Assembly: GCF_001949145.1 (NCBI RefSeq)
Contig: NW_019091403.1
Span: 841,391-905,390 of the forward strand
Origin: Acanthaster planci
Lineage: Eukaryota; Echinodermata; Asteroidea; Valvatida; Acanthasteridae
Reading direction: 5' to 3'
DNA: 64,000 bases
Shown: one piece after another, positions 50,937 to 62,211 of the stretch
How the letters are laid out: each line of letters begins with the position of its first letter
Numbering within the stretch: the stretch's first letter is position 1
The notes under the pieces: model-generated
Told to the model about the DNA's origin: nothing
Databases searched by the model: none
What the model saw: only the letters and a program-made list of their open reading frames with translations
Made by a program: the position numbers and the translations under genes

Positions 50937-53900
50937 ATGGGCAGTAAAAGAAATCAAAACACGGCCAGTGATACGATGCCCGAACCGCCCGAGTCGGGCT
51001 GGGCATGGGTGGTTGTGTGCGGTGCTTTTGTTATCCAGTTTATGGTAGTTGGCTTTCTTGCCTCGATGTCTGTCTACGTTTTCCTGTGGATAAATTACTT
51101 CGAGGGAAGCGCGGCCCAGACCAGCCTGATTGTGTCGCTTTGTTCTTTCCTGATGGGTGTCTTTAGTAAGTTTGCTGTATTTTATCCGGTTAAGAAGACA
51201 GGAAAATTAATTTGTAAATGCACCAATACTGGGCAGTAAGATTAATGTATTAGTTTCCATTAATTAACCAAAAATAGTGGCAATTTATTCTCATGTCCAA
51301 CTACCAATTTCCAAATGGGGGACGCCACTGATCACTTCACTCGACGTCTGATGGTCTGGGCTTTATTCGTCGGAACAAAATCTCGTCGGAGGCAAAAAGA
51401 GGAAACATTGGCTAATCGAAAAAATGGATAAGGGGCAAGTCGAACATTGTTATCAACTAAGAGTCTCTTTTGCTTGGGTCATTTTAGGTCCAGTGGCCGG
51501 TGCAAGCTGTAAGCGCTTTGGACCCCGTCTGACGGCCATGGCGGGTGGTACGCTAACATGTGCTGGCGTCATTATCTCCTCACAAGCGACTGGTATTGTC
51601 TTTCTCATCTTCAGCCTGGGGGTTCTGACAGGTGAGTGTTTGAAACCCAAGTCGCGATAACTTTGAACAAAATGGGGCTTAAAATTTATGTAATGCGAAG
51701 TGTTCCAAAGTTATATACGTGTGCATGATGTGCGCATATCATCAGATATAGCCTATGGGTCTTTGCATTTTCATGCTTAAGTTCCAATACTGAAAGTTAT
51801 ATTATGATTAGTTATTGTTGTTTTGTTTGAATGTGAATACCAGTGTGCAATTCGAATTCTCTTTTCCGTCGCTAATGGCATTAATGTATTGTTAATATGT
51901 GAAAAACGGTATTGTGACGAGGACCGTTGATGACATTGACAGTGGCAGTAATGACACCTTGTTTGACTCACTAATTCTTATATATTTAATGATGAGTGTC
52001 CTTTCTTTTCCCTCTTAGCCTTCGGAATGAGTATGGCCACAAATGCTTCTTATACGATACTGGGTATGTACTTCAAGAAACGTCTGGCTATAGCCATGGG
52101 TTTAGCCACTGCTGGAGTCAGCGTAGGACAGTTGGTTCTTCCACCTTTCTTCCAGTATTTGATCGACCACTACGGATGGAAAGGGTCGCTGATGATAACT
52201 TCCGCACTAACATTTCACGTAGCTGTTGCTGGTGCCCTCATGCGGCCCCCGCGTATTGCTAAACCGAAGAAGCCATCTAGAAAGTCCACTGGTCGCACAG
52301 CAGAGGATGAGGCCAAAGCAGAAGAAAACGGCAATAACATTGAATCGACTGGAGTCGGCAGCCTTCGGGCCCTGTCGCTTCTCAACCCATCGATCTTTGA
52401 CGCAGAAGATCAAGTCGGTTCCCCCAATGGCATGGCCCTAGGAGAAGGATCGATCTTCCAGGAGGAGCCAGACGTTGCCATGACAACAGACATTGAAGAG
52501 GATGAGGACAGGATTCAGTATGTCGACGATGATTCTTGGAGTCTGTCATCAACTCCGGGAGGAGATATGTCCGCCTTGAGCCACAGTGTCTGGGTACCTA
52601 TCGCTGTGACAGCCTTGCAGAGCATGCCAGGAAAGAGGCGTCAACGATCTTTTCTTCCCGGACGTAAACCTCGCTCTGCATCTATGCTAAGCCAGACCTT
52701 GCAGAAACAGCCTTCTGAACTCCTGCGTCTCTTTCGGAATCCCAGCTTTGTGATCATGCTGGCGGTGAGCATAGCACACGGCTTCGGCTGGGCGTCCACC
52801 ACCTACCATTTGGTATCGCGGGCCGAGTCTGTCGGTGTCGAACCAGACAAAGCCGCCTTACTTCTCACTGCAATGGGCACAGGCAGTCTTGTCGGTAGAC
52901 TAAGCATTGGATGGCTGGCTGACAAAAAATGGATCGATCCTAAAATCTACTACACCTGTACCTTCGCCTTTTGTGCCTTGGCAGCATTCATAACTCCTCC
53001 GATAACAGTCTACTACGCACTGATAGCCTTGGCGCTTGTTCAAGGCTTAGCATTCGGTGCAGCGACAGTCATCCTATTCATTACTCCTGGGCGTATTGTT
53101 AAGCCAGTACTTGCCACCACATCCTTGTCGTATTGTCTTCTTGCGTGGGGTGCAGGAGAAATATCTGGAGGAGCATTAGCGGGTAAGATTGGACTAATTT
53201 AACGAAAACCATTTAAAAAGTAATGAATAAGAATGAACAAAGTTTAAATTTATGTAAGCATTTTGGCGTCTGAGAATTTTGTTTTCAAGAAATGAGTGTA
53301 ACCTTTTATGAGAATCTTGTTTTCAATTCAGGATGGTTTTACGATGCTCTTGAAAGCTACGACTATTCCTTCTACACTGCTGGATCAGTGATGACTGCTG
53401 GGTCTGGATTTATGCTCGTCATATTCTTCCTCCAGCGAGCGAAGCAACGATGTCACGGACACCCCGCCAAGACATCTGAGGGCAGACACGAGCACGTCGA
53501 ACCGGGTTCGAATCCGTTTGATCCGGAGTTTGCTGGGTCAAAGTTTGATGATTTGGGAAGGGTCAATCCGTTGTTTTTCATGAGGGAAAGGGTTGAGTCA
53601 GAGAGGAATAAGGGTGAAGTTGGACAGTGGGTGGGGCTGTGTCAGTTGATGAATTGAATGAGAGGGAGACTGATTTTAAGGGCTGGTCTTGGAATAATGC
53701 CCCTCAAGGGGAGGAGATTGTAGTGGATGTAATTGAAAGGAGGGAGTTAGACACTGAAAGACACTGTGGGTTTGAGGAATCATCGGACATTGACGATCAA
53801 ATGAATGATTATAACACGGCTGAAGCTCATGCAAACTGTACCACTCCAACGCAGATTAACACACGCGCAGAAGTGCACGCTGAAGGGACACATAATTTCG

Positions 53901-54517
53901 ACATATCGAACAATTCTACTGATGCTGATCCGGACAGTATGGTGGTTGAAAGTTATGACAATAAAATTTTGATTTATGACGGAAGCAAACGGGATAGTGA
54001 TGGTGATATTGGCTTTGGAAATCCATGCTATAACGTTAAATCTTGTTCCAGCATTCAAGATTCTGGTAATCAGGACAGCCCCTATAATGCACAAGAAGAA
54101 GTCGGTAGAGAGCGTAGTTTGTCCAATGGCTTAGAAACGCCTCATAACGAGTCTGAATGTAGCAATTACGAAAACGATTGCGGTATTGAAAATCCTATTT
54201 ATTTTGCTGAGTCTAATTTAAGCGACTCTTTCCCGTACGATAGCGAGTGTGTGAGTGAGAAGTGTCAGACTTGTGCCAGAGAATTAGGTATAAGTAATTG
54301 TGTGGAAACTATTCCAAAGGTGTTGCTGACCAACGATTCCCTTGAACCAGAGAGAAACCGTGAAAAGGACGATGAGAAGGAACGTGAGAATTACTCAACT
54401 GTGAGCAAAGAGGGGGAGGGAAATTACTCTGGAATCTCTAACCCCTGTTACGTCGCAGACACTCCAGCAAATAAATGCCACAGGGAGAGCTCAGAGAACG
54501 TCACGTGTGGTTGTTAG
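50937..54517 (+). CDS. SLC16-type monocarboxylate transporter A, long NPxY tail
   Basis: Twelve-span plasma-membrane transporter of the MCT family; substrate not predictable. Exons 50937-51165, 51488-51631, 52019-53182, then 53332 onward. Residues 1-30 hold the first MCT signature form (SGWAWVVV). Exon 3 has the second (MYFKKRLAIAMGLATAGVSVG), then a loop of about 160 residues between helices 6 and 7 (acidic DIEEDEDR, basic PGKRRQRS) and helices 7-11. Exon 4 has helix 12 (GSVMTAGSGFMLVIFF). The frame closes at a TGA at 53657, but an overlapping frame runs on from about 53640 to 54517. The two join either by a one-base change or by removing the 32 bases at 53614-53645, which are bounded by GT and AG. 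The extension is about 290 residues, acidic, with three NPxY motifs (GNPCYN, ENPIYF, SNPCYV). Gene B at 62212 is a tandem paralogue. Confidence 0.88.
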
Positions 54518-54739
54518 GACAGAGGGGGTTCGGACGCCAGAAAGCGAAAATGCGTGTGAAGTATTGCAATATTTACTGGGTGGGAGGGGTCACAACTTTG
54601 TCTCCAAAGAACGTTTAATGCCAGCTGTTTTCCCTTGCCTCTCAGGAACAAAGATAGGTTCGTTGCAATGATCTATTCTTTCCTCTTGGACTTTATTTTT
54701 CAACATTTTATTTTTTAAAATATGTATTAAGGAAACATC

Positions 54740-54745
54740 AATAAA
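54740..54745 (+). terminator. Polyadenylation signal of transporter A
   Basis: AATAAA 223 bp after the stop codon at 54517, followed about 10 to 30 bp later by a TTGTTTGCGGGTTGCGTCTGTTG GT-rich stretch. Confidence 0.5.
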
Positions 54746-55006
54746 CAGTTGTTTGCGGGTTGCGTCTGTTGTTGTTTTCTTTTTTCTGGTCATATTCTGT
54801 GACAAAACATTATTTACTAGTTGCATGCCAACAGACAAGATCGGAAACATTTACCAGAAAAGTATTTCAGACACAGAATTGGTACGAAACCTAAAATGTC
54901 ATGAATTCGAAGAAAGCGTTGCTGAGTTCCTAACACCAGCAATACAGGCGGTTCACAACAGAGCGCCTCCAAGAGTTTGCAACGCGCTGGACAATCGCAA
55001 TGCACA

Positions 55007-55050
55007 AAATCTGTCGACCCTTTCCAAACGCGCATTTGGTCGACAGATTT
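55007..55050. repeat. Perfect 13-bp inverted repeat
   Basis: AAATCTGTCGACC, an 18-base spacer, then GGTCGACAGATTT. Lies within an unassigned 102-codon open frame downstream of transporter A. Confidence 0.7.
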
Positions 55051-55819
55051 CACGCATTATGGTTGGCCCGTATAAAAATCTTATCGTGAACGTAGCCCCC
55101 GCGTACCCAAAGACTACGCACGCACACAAGTAGTGTTACAAGCGAGTGCGCGTTTCACAGACAATCCTGCAGTACCGAGATCGGCCCCCTTGAATGGCGG
55201 CAAGCATTGCGCACCGGAGCGATTGTCACGGAACAGTGGCTATATACAGCATTTATCACAATTGCTTACCGCTATCCAGAGGGTCACTGCGAAATACCTG
55301 TGATGGCGTTACCACGGTCACACGCATGTTCGGTCTTTTCTGGCAACAAGTTATGTAAATAGTCTATTAAACTCCATGAAGACGCCTAATTTTGAAATAT
55401 GCATTGATGGTCACTGTCAAATTTGAGACATTGCTAGCGCCCTTTGCCTTTTTCCATTTAGCGTTGTCACTGTTCATGTTCAGCGTTGATATGTCCCGTT
55501 CCCAACAATGTCAGAAGGACAATAGAGGGACCGGTTACCAGTCTATATTCTGCGACGCGTATTAAGGCTTAAACAGTCTTCGGTTTCTGGTCAGGGCCTT
55601 GCTCAAAAAGTGATACGGCAACGGGTACGTTTTTTATTTTTTTCTCTCTCGCTTTTCCCCTAGAAATGATGCGGTGGAACCGCACTCACACGCACATTAT
55701 TCAGCTTGATGCGCGTTTGCTTTCGGCAAATCACGACACCCCGTTGCTCAAAGAGGCGTGTAACGCGAGCGTTTCACCTGTCCACTAGCGTTGTGCCACC
55801 GCAGTAATGGCTTCTAGTA

Positions 55820-56022
55820 GACCGTATTCGCGGCGTCCCCAATTTCAGTCGAATTCCCCAACGTAGTGTATTTATTTGAAAATGTTAAATTCAAATAACC
55901 CAACTATATTCTATGATTTCATGCCGACCCCCAAATCACCCGGTACCATCCTATTTAGGGATTCAAAATTATACTGTACGTTCAGGAATATGACTGAAAT
56001 TGGGGACGCCGCAAATACGGTC
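55820..56022. mobile_element. 203-bp MITE (Tc1/mariner-like), copy 1
   Basis: Ends GACCGTATTCGCGGCGTCCC and its inverted equivalent, with TIRs of nearly 40 bp that include CCCCAATTTCAGTC. Flanked by TA on both sides, as expected for Tc1/mariner-type insertion. Exactly the same length as the copy at 56546-56748. Confidence 0.9.
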
Positions 56023-56126
56023 TATTCTGGTGGTCGAATTACACTATACGTATAAGTACGCGTGCGTGTACGTACCGCGCTACGAACACTGAAATAGACT
56101 GGCCCCTCATTATTTACTGTTTCAAA

Positions 56127-56367
56127 GGCCGTTTTCCAATATTCAACTGCGGCATCGTCTCAAGCTGCAACTGTTTTTAGCTAGCTGACTTTGAAGCTGT
56201 AAGCGCACTAATTAGTCTAACAGTGCCACAAAACATCATATAAGATGCAAGAGAGCAAAAACTTACAGTAATCCAATTTGACTTAAACGCTTCAGGCCCA
56301 CAATCGGGGATTAGTTTTGGGAACGAAGCCTGAGACGGAGCCCAAAATCGAGTATTGGAAAAGGGCC
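56127..56367 (-). mobile_element. 241-bp MITE (GGCC-ended), copy 2
   Basis: Inverted relative of 19490-19730, same length, flanked by AAA. The related element at 61134-61604 keeps the empty site (TTTCAAAGCG near 61290), which confirms the insertion and its 3-bp duplication. Confidence 0.92.
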
Positions 56368-56545
56368 AAAGCGCTTTCAGCTTCAACATGTACTCAGGAC
56401 ATAAGATGGCCTCGTTTGTCTGGTTCCCAGATGTGAATATATCATACAGAAATAACTTAAGGGGGGGAGTGCCAGACTAAATGTATGAGAGTCTGGTGAC
56501 TGTACATATTACTCAACCGTACCCCATCTAAAACACGTTGAAATA

Positions 56546-56748
56546 GACCGTATCCGCGGCGTCCCCAATTTCAGTCGTATTCCCCAACGCAGTTTATTTA
56601 TTTTAAATGTCAAATTCAAAGAACCCAACTATATTCTACGATTTCATTCCGACCCCCGAAATCACCTGGTACCATGCCAATAAGGGTTTCAAATTCATAC
56701 TGTACGTTCAGGAATACGACTGAAATTGGGGACGCCGCGAAAACGGTC
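56546..56748. mobile_element. 203-bp MITE (Tc1/mariner-like), copy 2
   Basis: Same orientation and length as 55820-56022, with long TIRs (CGCGGCGTCCCCAATTTCAG) and TA on both sides. Confidence 0.9.
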
Positions 56749-58499
56749 TATTATCAAAAACTGACCACTGAGAAACCGGAGACATTTCTTTTGGCCTAAC
56801 AGCGCAAAGTTTGAAAGCGCTTTCTTTGTTGCTCAGTCAATTCATGCACAGTGGATGGACGCAGATTCCTGAAATTGTTGCCACCGGGAGCAAGCAAGCC
56901 AAGCATGGTATGGACCATGGACGTTGCTTGTCACCGCGGCAGCTATGAAATCACATCCAGCCTCGCTCGAAATCCGACATTTTGTTCTACACTTGTAGTG
57001 CATTTCGTGCCATGTCAAAGTGGTCCCAATGCACGAGGACCTACATGTAGGCCTACATGAACTTCTGCCATGTGTACATCTTTAATAGTGTGCAGTACTG
57101 ACGTGCGCACGTATTTACTCCAAATCCAGGCAGCTAGTGAACTGGCCACAGCTGTTTTGGTAAGTGTTTTAATTTGAGCAGTTTTTAATGTTATCTGAAC
57201 TGAAACTGTGACCATTTTCGTTCTCTGAATGAATGTCGCAGGTTTAAACCCTGATGCTTTCTTTTCATTAAATGATGTAAACCGGACTTTATGGACCATT
57301 GTACTTTTACATGATTTTTGACCGTGGATTAAAAAAAAAATACTTGAAAAAATGGCTGTACATTGCACGATTTCGAATTACTTCATTCCAGTAGTGTTAC
57401 GCGTTATAAATCATATGGTGACATTATTCAGAAAAATGAAATCACTGCGGAAATATTGTGCACTGTATTCTTATAGCTCGAATCAAAACATGTACGAATG
57501 TGGCTTTGAAATCTTTGGCTGCATAATTTAAGAAAACATTCGCGAGTTATCGTGGGTAAATTTGTTATCCTTAGAGCAGTTTTTTAAGAGTATGTCACTA
57601 TCACATGGTCTGTTCCTTCCTCTTAGAAAATATACTTATGCTCCTTTTTCTTGATGCAGTAATGTTTCGTGGGAGGTACCCATAGGTTTGTAATATTGGT
57701 ATATATACAATGGCTGCCATGAGACGCGACCGAAAAAACGTTGGGCCTCCGTTCGGCAAAGACACCGACAACTGGATTGTTTGCATCAAACTGTCTATAA
57801 AATCAGCTTTTAGCTACCGCTACTATATGCTTTTAGAAAGTTAAGAATGTAGTTATCTAGCGATAAGTTTTTAAAATAAACTCTACCAAATGTAGACATA
57901 AGACAGGATTTGCTAATGACCAGATTGGGTAGTTATTTGAAATATCAGGTGTAATTAAGTTTGATTATAATTGTAAAATTATAATGCAGTTAATATTGTA
58001 GCTGTAGTATTGTTTGTTGTGAACCGTCATTACACATTTGATTTTATTATATTCTAGTACAGTCTGAAAACAGACGTGATAATATTAGCAATAGTATAAG
58101 TTTGATCAGCATAAAATTACAAAGCATTGCACTTTGTGTAGCTAGTGTTGATAAACAATTCTACTGTCCACAGTCATTACGCGTGTCATGTATGCAGAGT
58201 AGATGTAAATCTCGATAAAATATTGCGTCATCATTGTGGTCCGATAGAAGCTGGTCCGAAGTCCACTGACAAATTTCCACTGAAGTGGCACTTCGGGCAG
58301 TGACGTGAAAGGAAAAACAACAAGCTGTGTAAGTAAGCTACTGAAGCTGGTAAGGACAGGAGAGAACCGACCTCTGCTTAGCCTTGGTAACAAGTCGTCG
58401 TTGTGTCAAGTTTTGCCCATACACACATCATAGACGCCGTTGCAACACATGTATTATTAATACCTGCAGATCATACTAACACACTTGTGTCATGTACTA

Positions 58500-58690
58500 C
58501 TCAGGTTTTAAGTCTCGTGAGGAACACGACCTTTACATTTGCTTGTTTCATTACGTATTCCTCAGCCATCCATGGCTATTCTTTCCTTGTGCGGGCCGTC
58601 ATACTGTCTCTATAGACTGTTTCACATGCTACTGTCTTGTCAAACTTGATGAGAGATCTTCTGTCAATGACTTGCCCAGGTACACAACGG
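58500..58690 (+). pseudogene. Decayed parkin RING1 exon, inverted
   Basis: Clear nucleotide similarity to the reverse strand of 46595-46790: the intron end (CATTACGTATTCCTCAG), then FFPCAGRHTV, DCFTCYC and VKLDER as in the RING1 exon of the intact gene, then the donor CCCAG|GTAC. The first cysteine of the VCLDC pair is changed to serine, and about 23 bases before the donor are lost, so a RING1 zinc site would be broken. It lies on the plus strand, opposite to intact parkin. No neighbouring parkin exon was found. Confidence 0.85.
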
Positions 58691-59814
58691 CAGGCTGCAC
58701 GTTGCAATATGGCTGTGCAATCTGGGCTGTACTATAGAAGTCATTGCAGTTATTTTAGGCTTATCGAGGTACGATTCCATTTCTCGCACCAATTACGGGC
58801 AAGGCTTGTCAACCATGATGCATTAATGTAAACAGTCATTGCGCCACTTGTCTCAACGGATGTGTTCGTACTTTGTTCACAGTTCCATACAGTTGCGACG
58901 TCATGCGCAGCAGATATGGATGCTAGACTCGATTTTAAGTTGGTAATTTGTTTGATAGGAACCTGGTCGGTGTTTCGCACAGGGTAGGCCTTGAATGTAT
59001 ACCACAGAGTTAACCTGAACCTGTGTTTTATTTCTCCATGCCTGAACGCAGCAGGACCAAGGAGAATTATTGTATACAGGCAGGGACGGCTGCTTCTCCA
59101 TCCTCGTAAGCGCAGTGTCGTCACCGTACCGTCGCGTATAATTATAAGACCACGCGCGGAGGAATGCACTATAGGGGAACCGAAGCTACTCGTATCTGCC
59201 CAATTCAATGGTCAAATCTATGGTGATTCTGAAGGGACGTGTAATTACATGAAATCTCTCTCAATCTGTAACTCAAGAAAACACATGAAACGTTTGCACC
59301 ACTTAATGATGACAAAACCATCCATTGCCCCTCTTGGAAAGACTACCCCCTTGCAACTTGAATACTGATCGAGTCAGACATTTAAGTTAAAGTAAAGTTA
59401 ATAGGTCTCCACGCATGCTTGACAACCACCGGGGAAATCATAGAGAAAACGATTAGGCCTGACATATTTAACCATAAAAACCAGTGTTCCTATACCTCAG
59501 CCCCAGGAATAATTATTGGCCTGAAGGTTAACGCCACTTCATAAACACATTAAACCGTCATTATATGGATACAACCTAATAAGTGTGTGAAAGTAATTGC
59601 TGCGATCACGGTCACCAACGAAACATTGACTCCCAGCGCCCCCTTGAAATTACATGTATAATCATTATGCATCAAAGCAAAGCTAAATTATAAACAAGAA
59701 TTAAATGTGTGAACAGTGTCCAATGTACTTGTTATTCAAATTCACTGAATTCGGTAATAACCAAAGATGTAAAACAAGTAAGTTCCTTATCCACGCCTAA
59801 TTTCCAGATTAAGG

Positions 59815-60062
59815 TGAAAGAACACTGCACAAGTCTCTCGTCCCCTCTCCTTGCCGATCGCTTCCTTGCAGCAAATAAAATGCTAGATTCTTGCATGCAG
59901 CTTACAGTCCTGTGTGATTGTAAGTGGAAGTACTCAGGCGTCAAGTAAATCATTACAGATCCCAAGGATATTGGTTTAGAAGAATAAATAGCATAGGTTT
60001 GGAAGAACACTATTTGCATAAATACCACAAAAGGAAAGGAGCAAACCATGTACAGTCGCAGC
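59815..60062 (-). pseudogene. Decayed parkin linker-exon segment, same orientation as parkin
   Basis: Matches 47930-48350 of the parkin locus: FAARKRSARRGDE in place of [13 protein letters not shown], and the neighbouring intron sequence (CAGCTTACAGTCCTGTGT, ATAAATACCACAAAAGGAAAGGAG) lines up in order. After the first dozen codons the exon is no longer similar. Together with 58500-58690 it marks a lost second parkin copy. Confidence 0.75.
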
Positions 60063-61133
60063 TTAATCTAACAAAACGAGAGGCGTGTATATGTTGGGTG
60101 CAATCAGTTGATGTACACAATCGCCCAATCATTCACGCAGCAGCTGCTAGCGCCCTCATGCGGCTTCTATCCCCAAACTTGGAGAAGTGATCTACAAACA
60201 CTTGGTGCATGAAATGAATGGGACATGAAACGACGGGGCTATATACTAGTCTGGACGGTGCATACGTGATAAGGATTTCAAAATTTCCCCGGCTCCCTTT
60301 ATGTTCCCCTTTTCTGAGACTAGAATTACCAGTTAATAACATCAAATCCCGCAACAATCATCAACAGAGTGGTGGAAAACTGTCTTCTCAGTCTAATTTT
60401 TGTAATGTTCTAATTTCAGTCACTTGTTTTCAGTATTTTTGAGCAATATTATTCATTTTATTTTCTGCATGCTTGCCTTTGTTAATAAAGACCCCGATGA
60501 AAGTAAGGCGTGCTGTGAACAGCTTTTTAGGCTTTTACTGGTGTGATAATTCATTTAGTGGCGCAAATTCCACCAGCCATGCGCCAGCCCAACCTTCACT
60601 TACAGAACGTATGAGGAATCAAATTACACACGAGGGATACCTCGAAAAGGAGTTTCCTTGAAGCACTCGTATTTTGTTTTGCTCATATTCGCAGTCGGCA
60701 TGCTGAGTTTGCTGTACTCATTGATGATAACCACACGTATTTACACAGACGAATGACCTCTTTTTTATGCGAGTTCATCGTTGTTTTCTTTCATTGGTAA
60801 TGTTTACACTTGTGACCTTTCCACAAGGGATCATGCATTACAGAATAAGCAAATGTCCTTGAGATAGCAGCTTCCAATCTACGAATGTGCTTGCAGTGAT
60901 GTAGATTACGTGTACATAAATGTACTTTCGACACATGTTACAGACGGTTTATGCGTCCCTGTATCTGCACTATTTACTGGTGGAAGATAAGCGTTTAAAA
61001 AGTGATTGTCTCTGTGCCCGGGGTTTGTTTGAAATGATACCAAGGTCTACTCAGAAGAACCATAAAAGTGGTCATACGTTTGGACAGTGACCCAGTAGAC
61101 GAATAAAAAGTCGTTTATTAATTAGCGAAAAAA

Positions 61134-61604
61134 GCCTCTGGTTTCTGGTCAAGGCTGGCTCCAAAAGTGGAACGGCGACGCGTTTTCTCCTCCGTCTTTT
61201 TGCCCCGTAGAAATGATACACACACGTGTGCTTGTACGTACATATCTCCGCTACCAACACTGAAATAGACTGGGCCCCTCACTATTTACTGTTTCAAAGC
61301 GTTTCCAGCTTGTAGATGTACACAGGACATAAGATCAACTCGCTTGTCTGGTTCCCAGATGTAAATGTATACTACAGAAATAACGTCATCTGAAAAAGAG
61401 TGACCGAATAAATGTATAAGGGCTGTAGAGGGACTCCTTTACTATCAACTGTAGTCCATCTAAAATACGTCAAAATTACGCAGTAGCAGGATTGCACACA
61501 ATCAAGCAAGTTTAGCAGCTTTTGACTTCGTATTATATCAATTTTTTTTATTTCTCTGACGCGCAGGTCTACGGCGGCGACGCGCGCGCAGACCAGAAAC
61601 CAAA
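61134..61604. mobile_element. 470-bp transposon related to 55576-56783
   Basis: Ends CTGGTTTCTGGTCAAGGC and GACCAGAAACCAAAA are inverted. It interrupts the alignment between the upstream regions of transporters A and B (50.3 versus 61.1-61.65 kb), so it entered copy B after the duplication or was lost from A. Confidence 0.65.
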
Positions 61605-62044
61605 ATATTTATCGGCCTTATGAGAAAATAGTGAGAACGGCAGATGTTTCTACTGTTGACTTAACTATGGTATAAAAAACCTAGGGTTATGGGACGGACT
61701 GCTTATGTATAGCCTTGGTTGCAATTCGTTATACAGACTTGCATCTTGATGCCATCGACGCCTGTGTAATGAAGGGCTATTAACACCTGGCGAATTAACG
61801 ACTTACAATAAAGCCTAGCCTTTTCAGTGTATGCAGTGGCTTGCCAAAACAAATAGAGAGTACGTGCAGATAAACCAAATATTTCAATGTCGTAAATGGT
61901 TAGCCTACTATAAAATCCTTAGTTAAGCCCCAGTAAAACAGCCATCGCGTTAATTTTGAAAGGAACCAGAGGACTGGAAAAATCCAGATCTGAAGCAAAT
62001 TGGCAATATGATAGATGTCGTCTGGTCTGAAACTGATTTTGATG

Positions 62045-62211
62045 ATAGCTCCAAATTTTGAAACTATCGTAACGTGTTGTGGAGTCGCATACAAATGAAT
62101 GAATTCATTTCTTGTGTGCTGCAAAGATTGCTTCGAACAAGACAGAAACGTGACGTATGTGTGACTGAAAACTGAAGATGGTTGCTGGACCGGGGAGCAA
62201 AACTGTTCAAC
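62045..62211 (+). promoter_or_regulatory. Conserved upstream block of SLC16-like gene B
   Basis: Counterpart of 50770-50936, with a TGACGTA word and GACTGAAAACTGAAGATGGTTGCTG just before the start codon. Confidence 0.45.

Larger units (their letters stand above)
55576..56783. mobile_element. Non-autonomous transposon with three nested MITEs
   Basis: Outer inverted ends GTCTTCGGTTTCTGGTCAG and CTGACCACTGAGAAACCGGAGAC. Interior sequence (CACTGAAATAGACTGG, CTCATTATTTACTGTTTCAAA, TCTGGTTCCCAGATGT) is shared with the shorter element at 61134-61604, which lacks the inner insertions. Inside sit MITEs at 55820-56022, 56127-56367 and 56546-56748. No transposase. Confidence 0.7.
54518..62211. other. 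Intergenic, transposon-rich block with parkin relics
   Basis: 7.7 kb without a convincing gene. It holds the probable polyadenylation site of transporter A, a 13-bp inverted repeat at 55.0 kb, a transposon carrying three nested MITEs at 55.6-56.8 kb, a related 470-bp element at 61.1-61.6 kb, parkin-like relics at 58.5 and 59.8 kb, and promoter sequence of transporter B. I see nothing identifiable at 56.8-58.4 kb. Confidence 0.65.

Noticed and set aside
58750-59208. 152-codon minus ORF and the 125-codon plus ORF overlapping it
   Set aside because: Neither resembles a known family, they overlap on opposite strands, and the area is relic-rich intergenic DNA.
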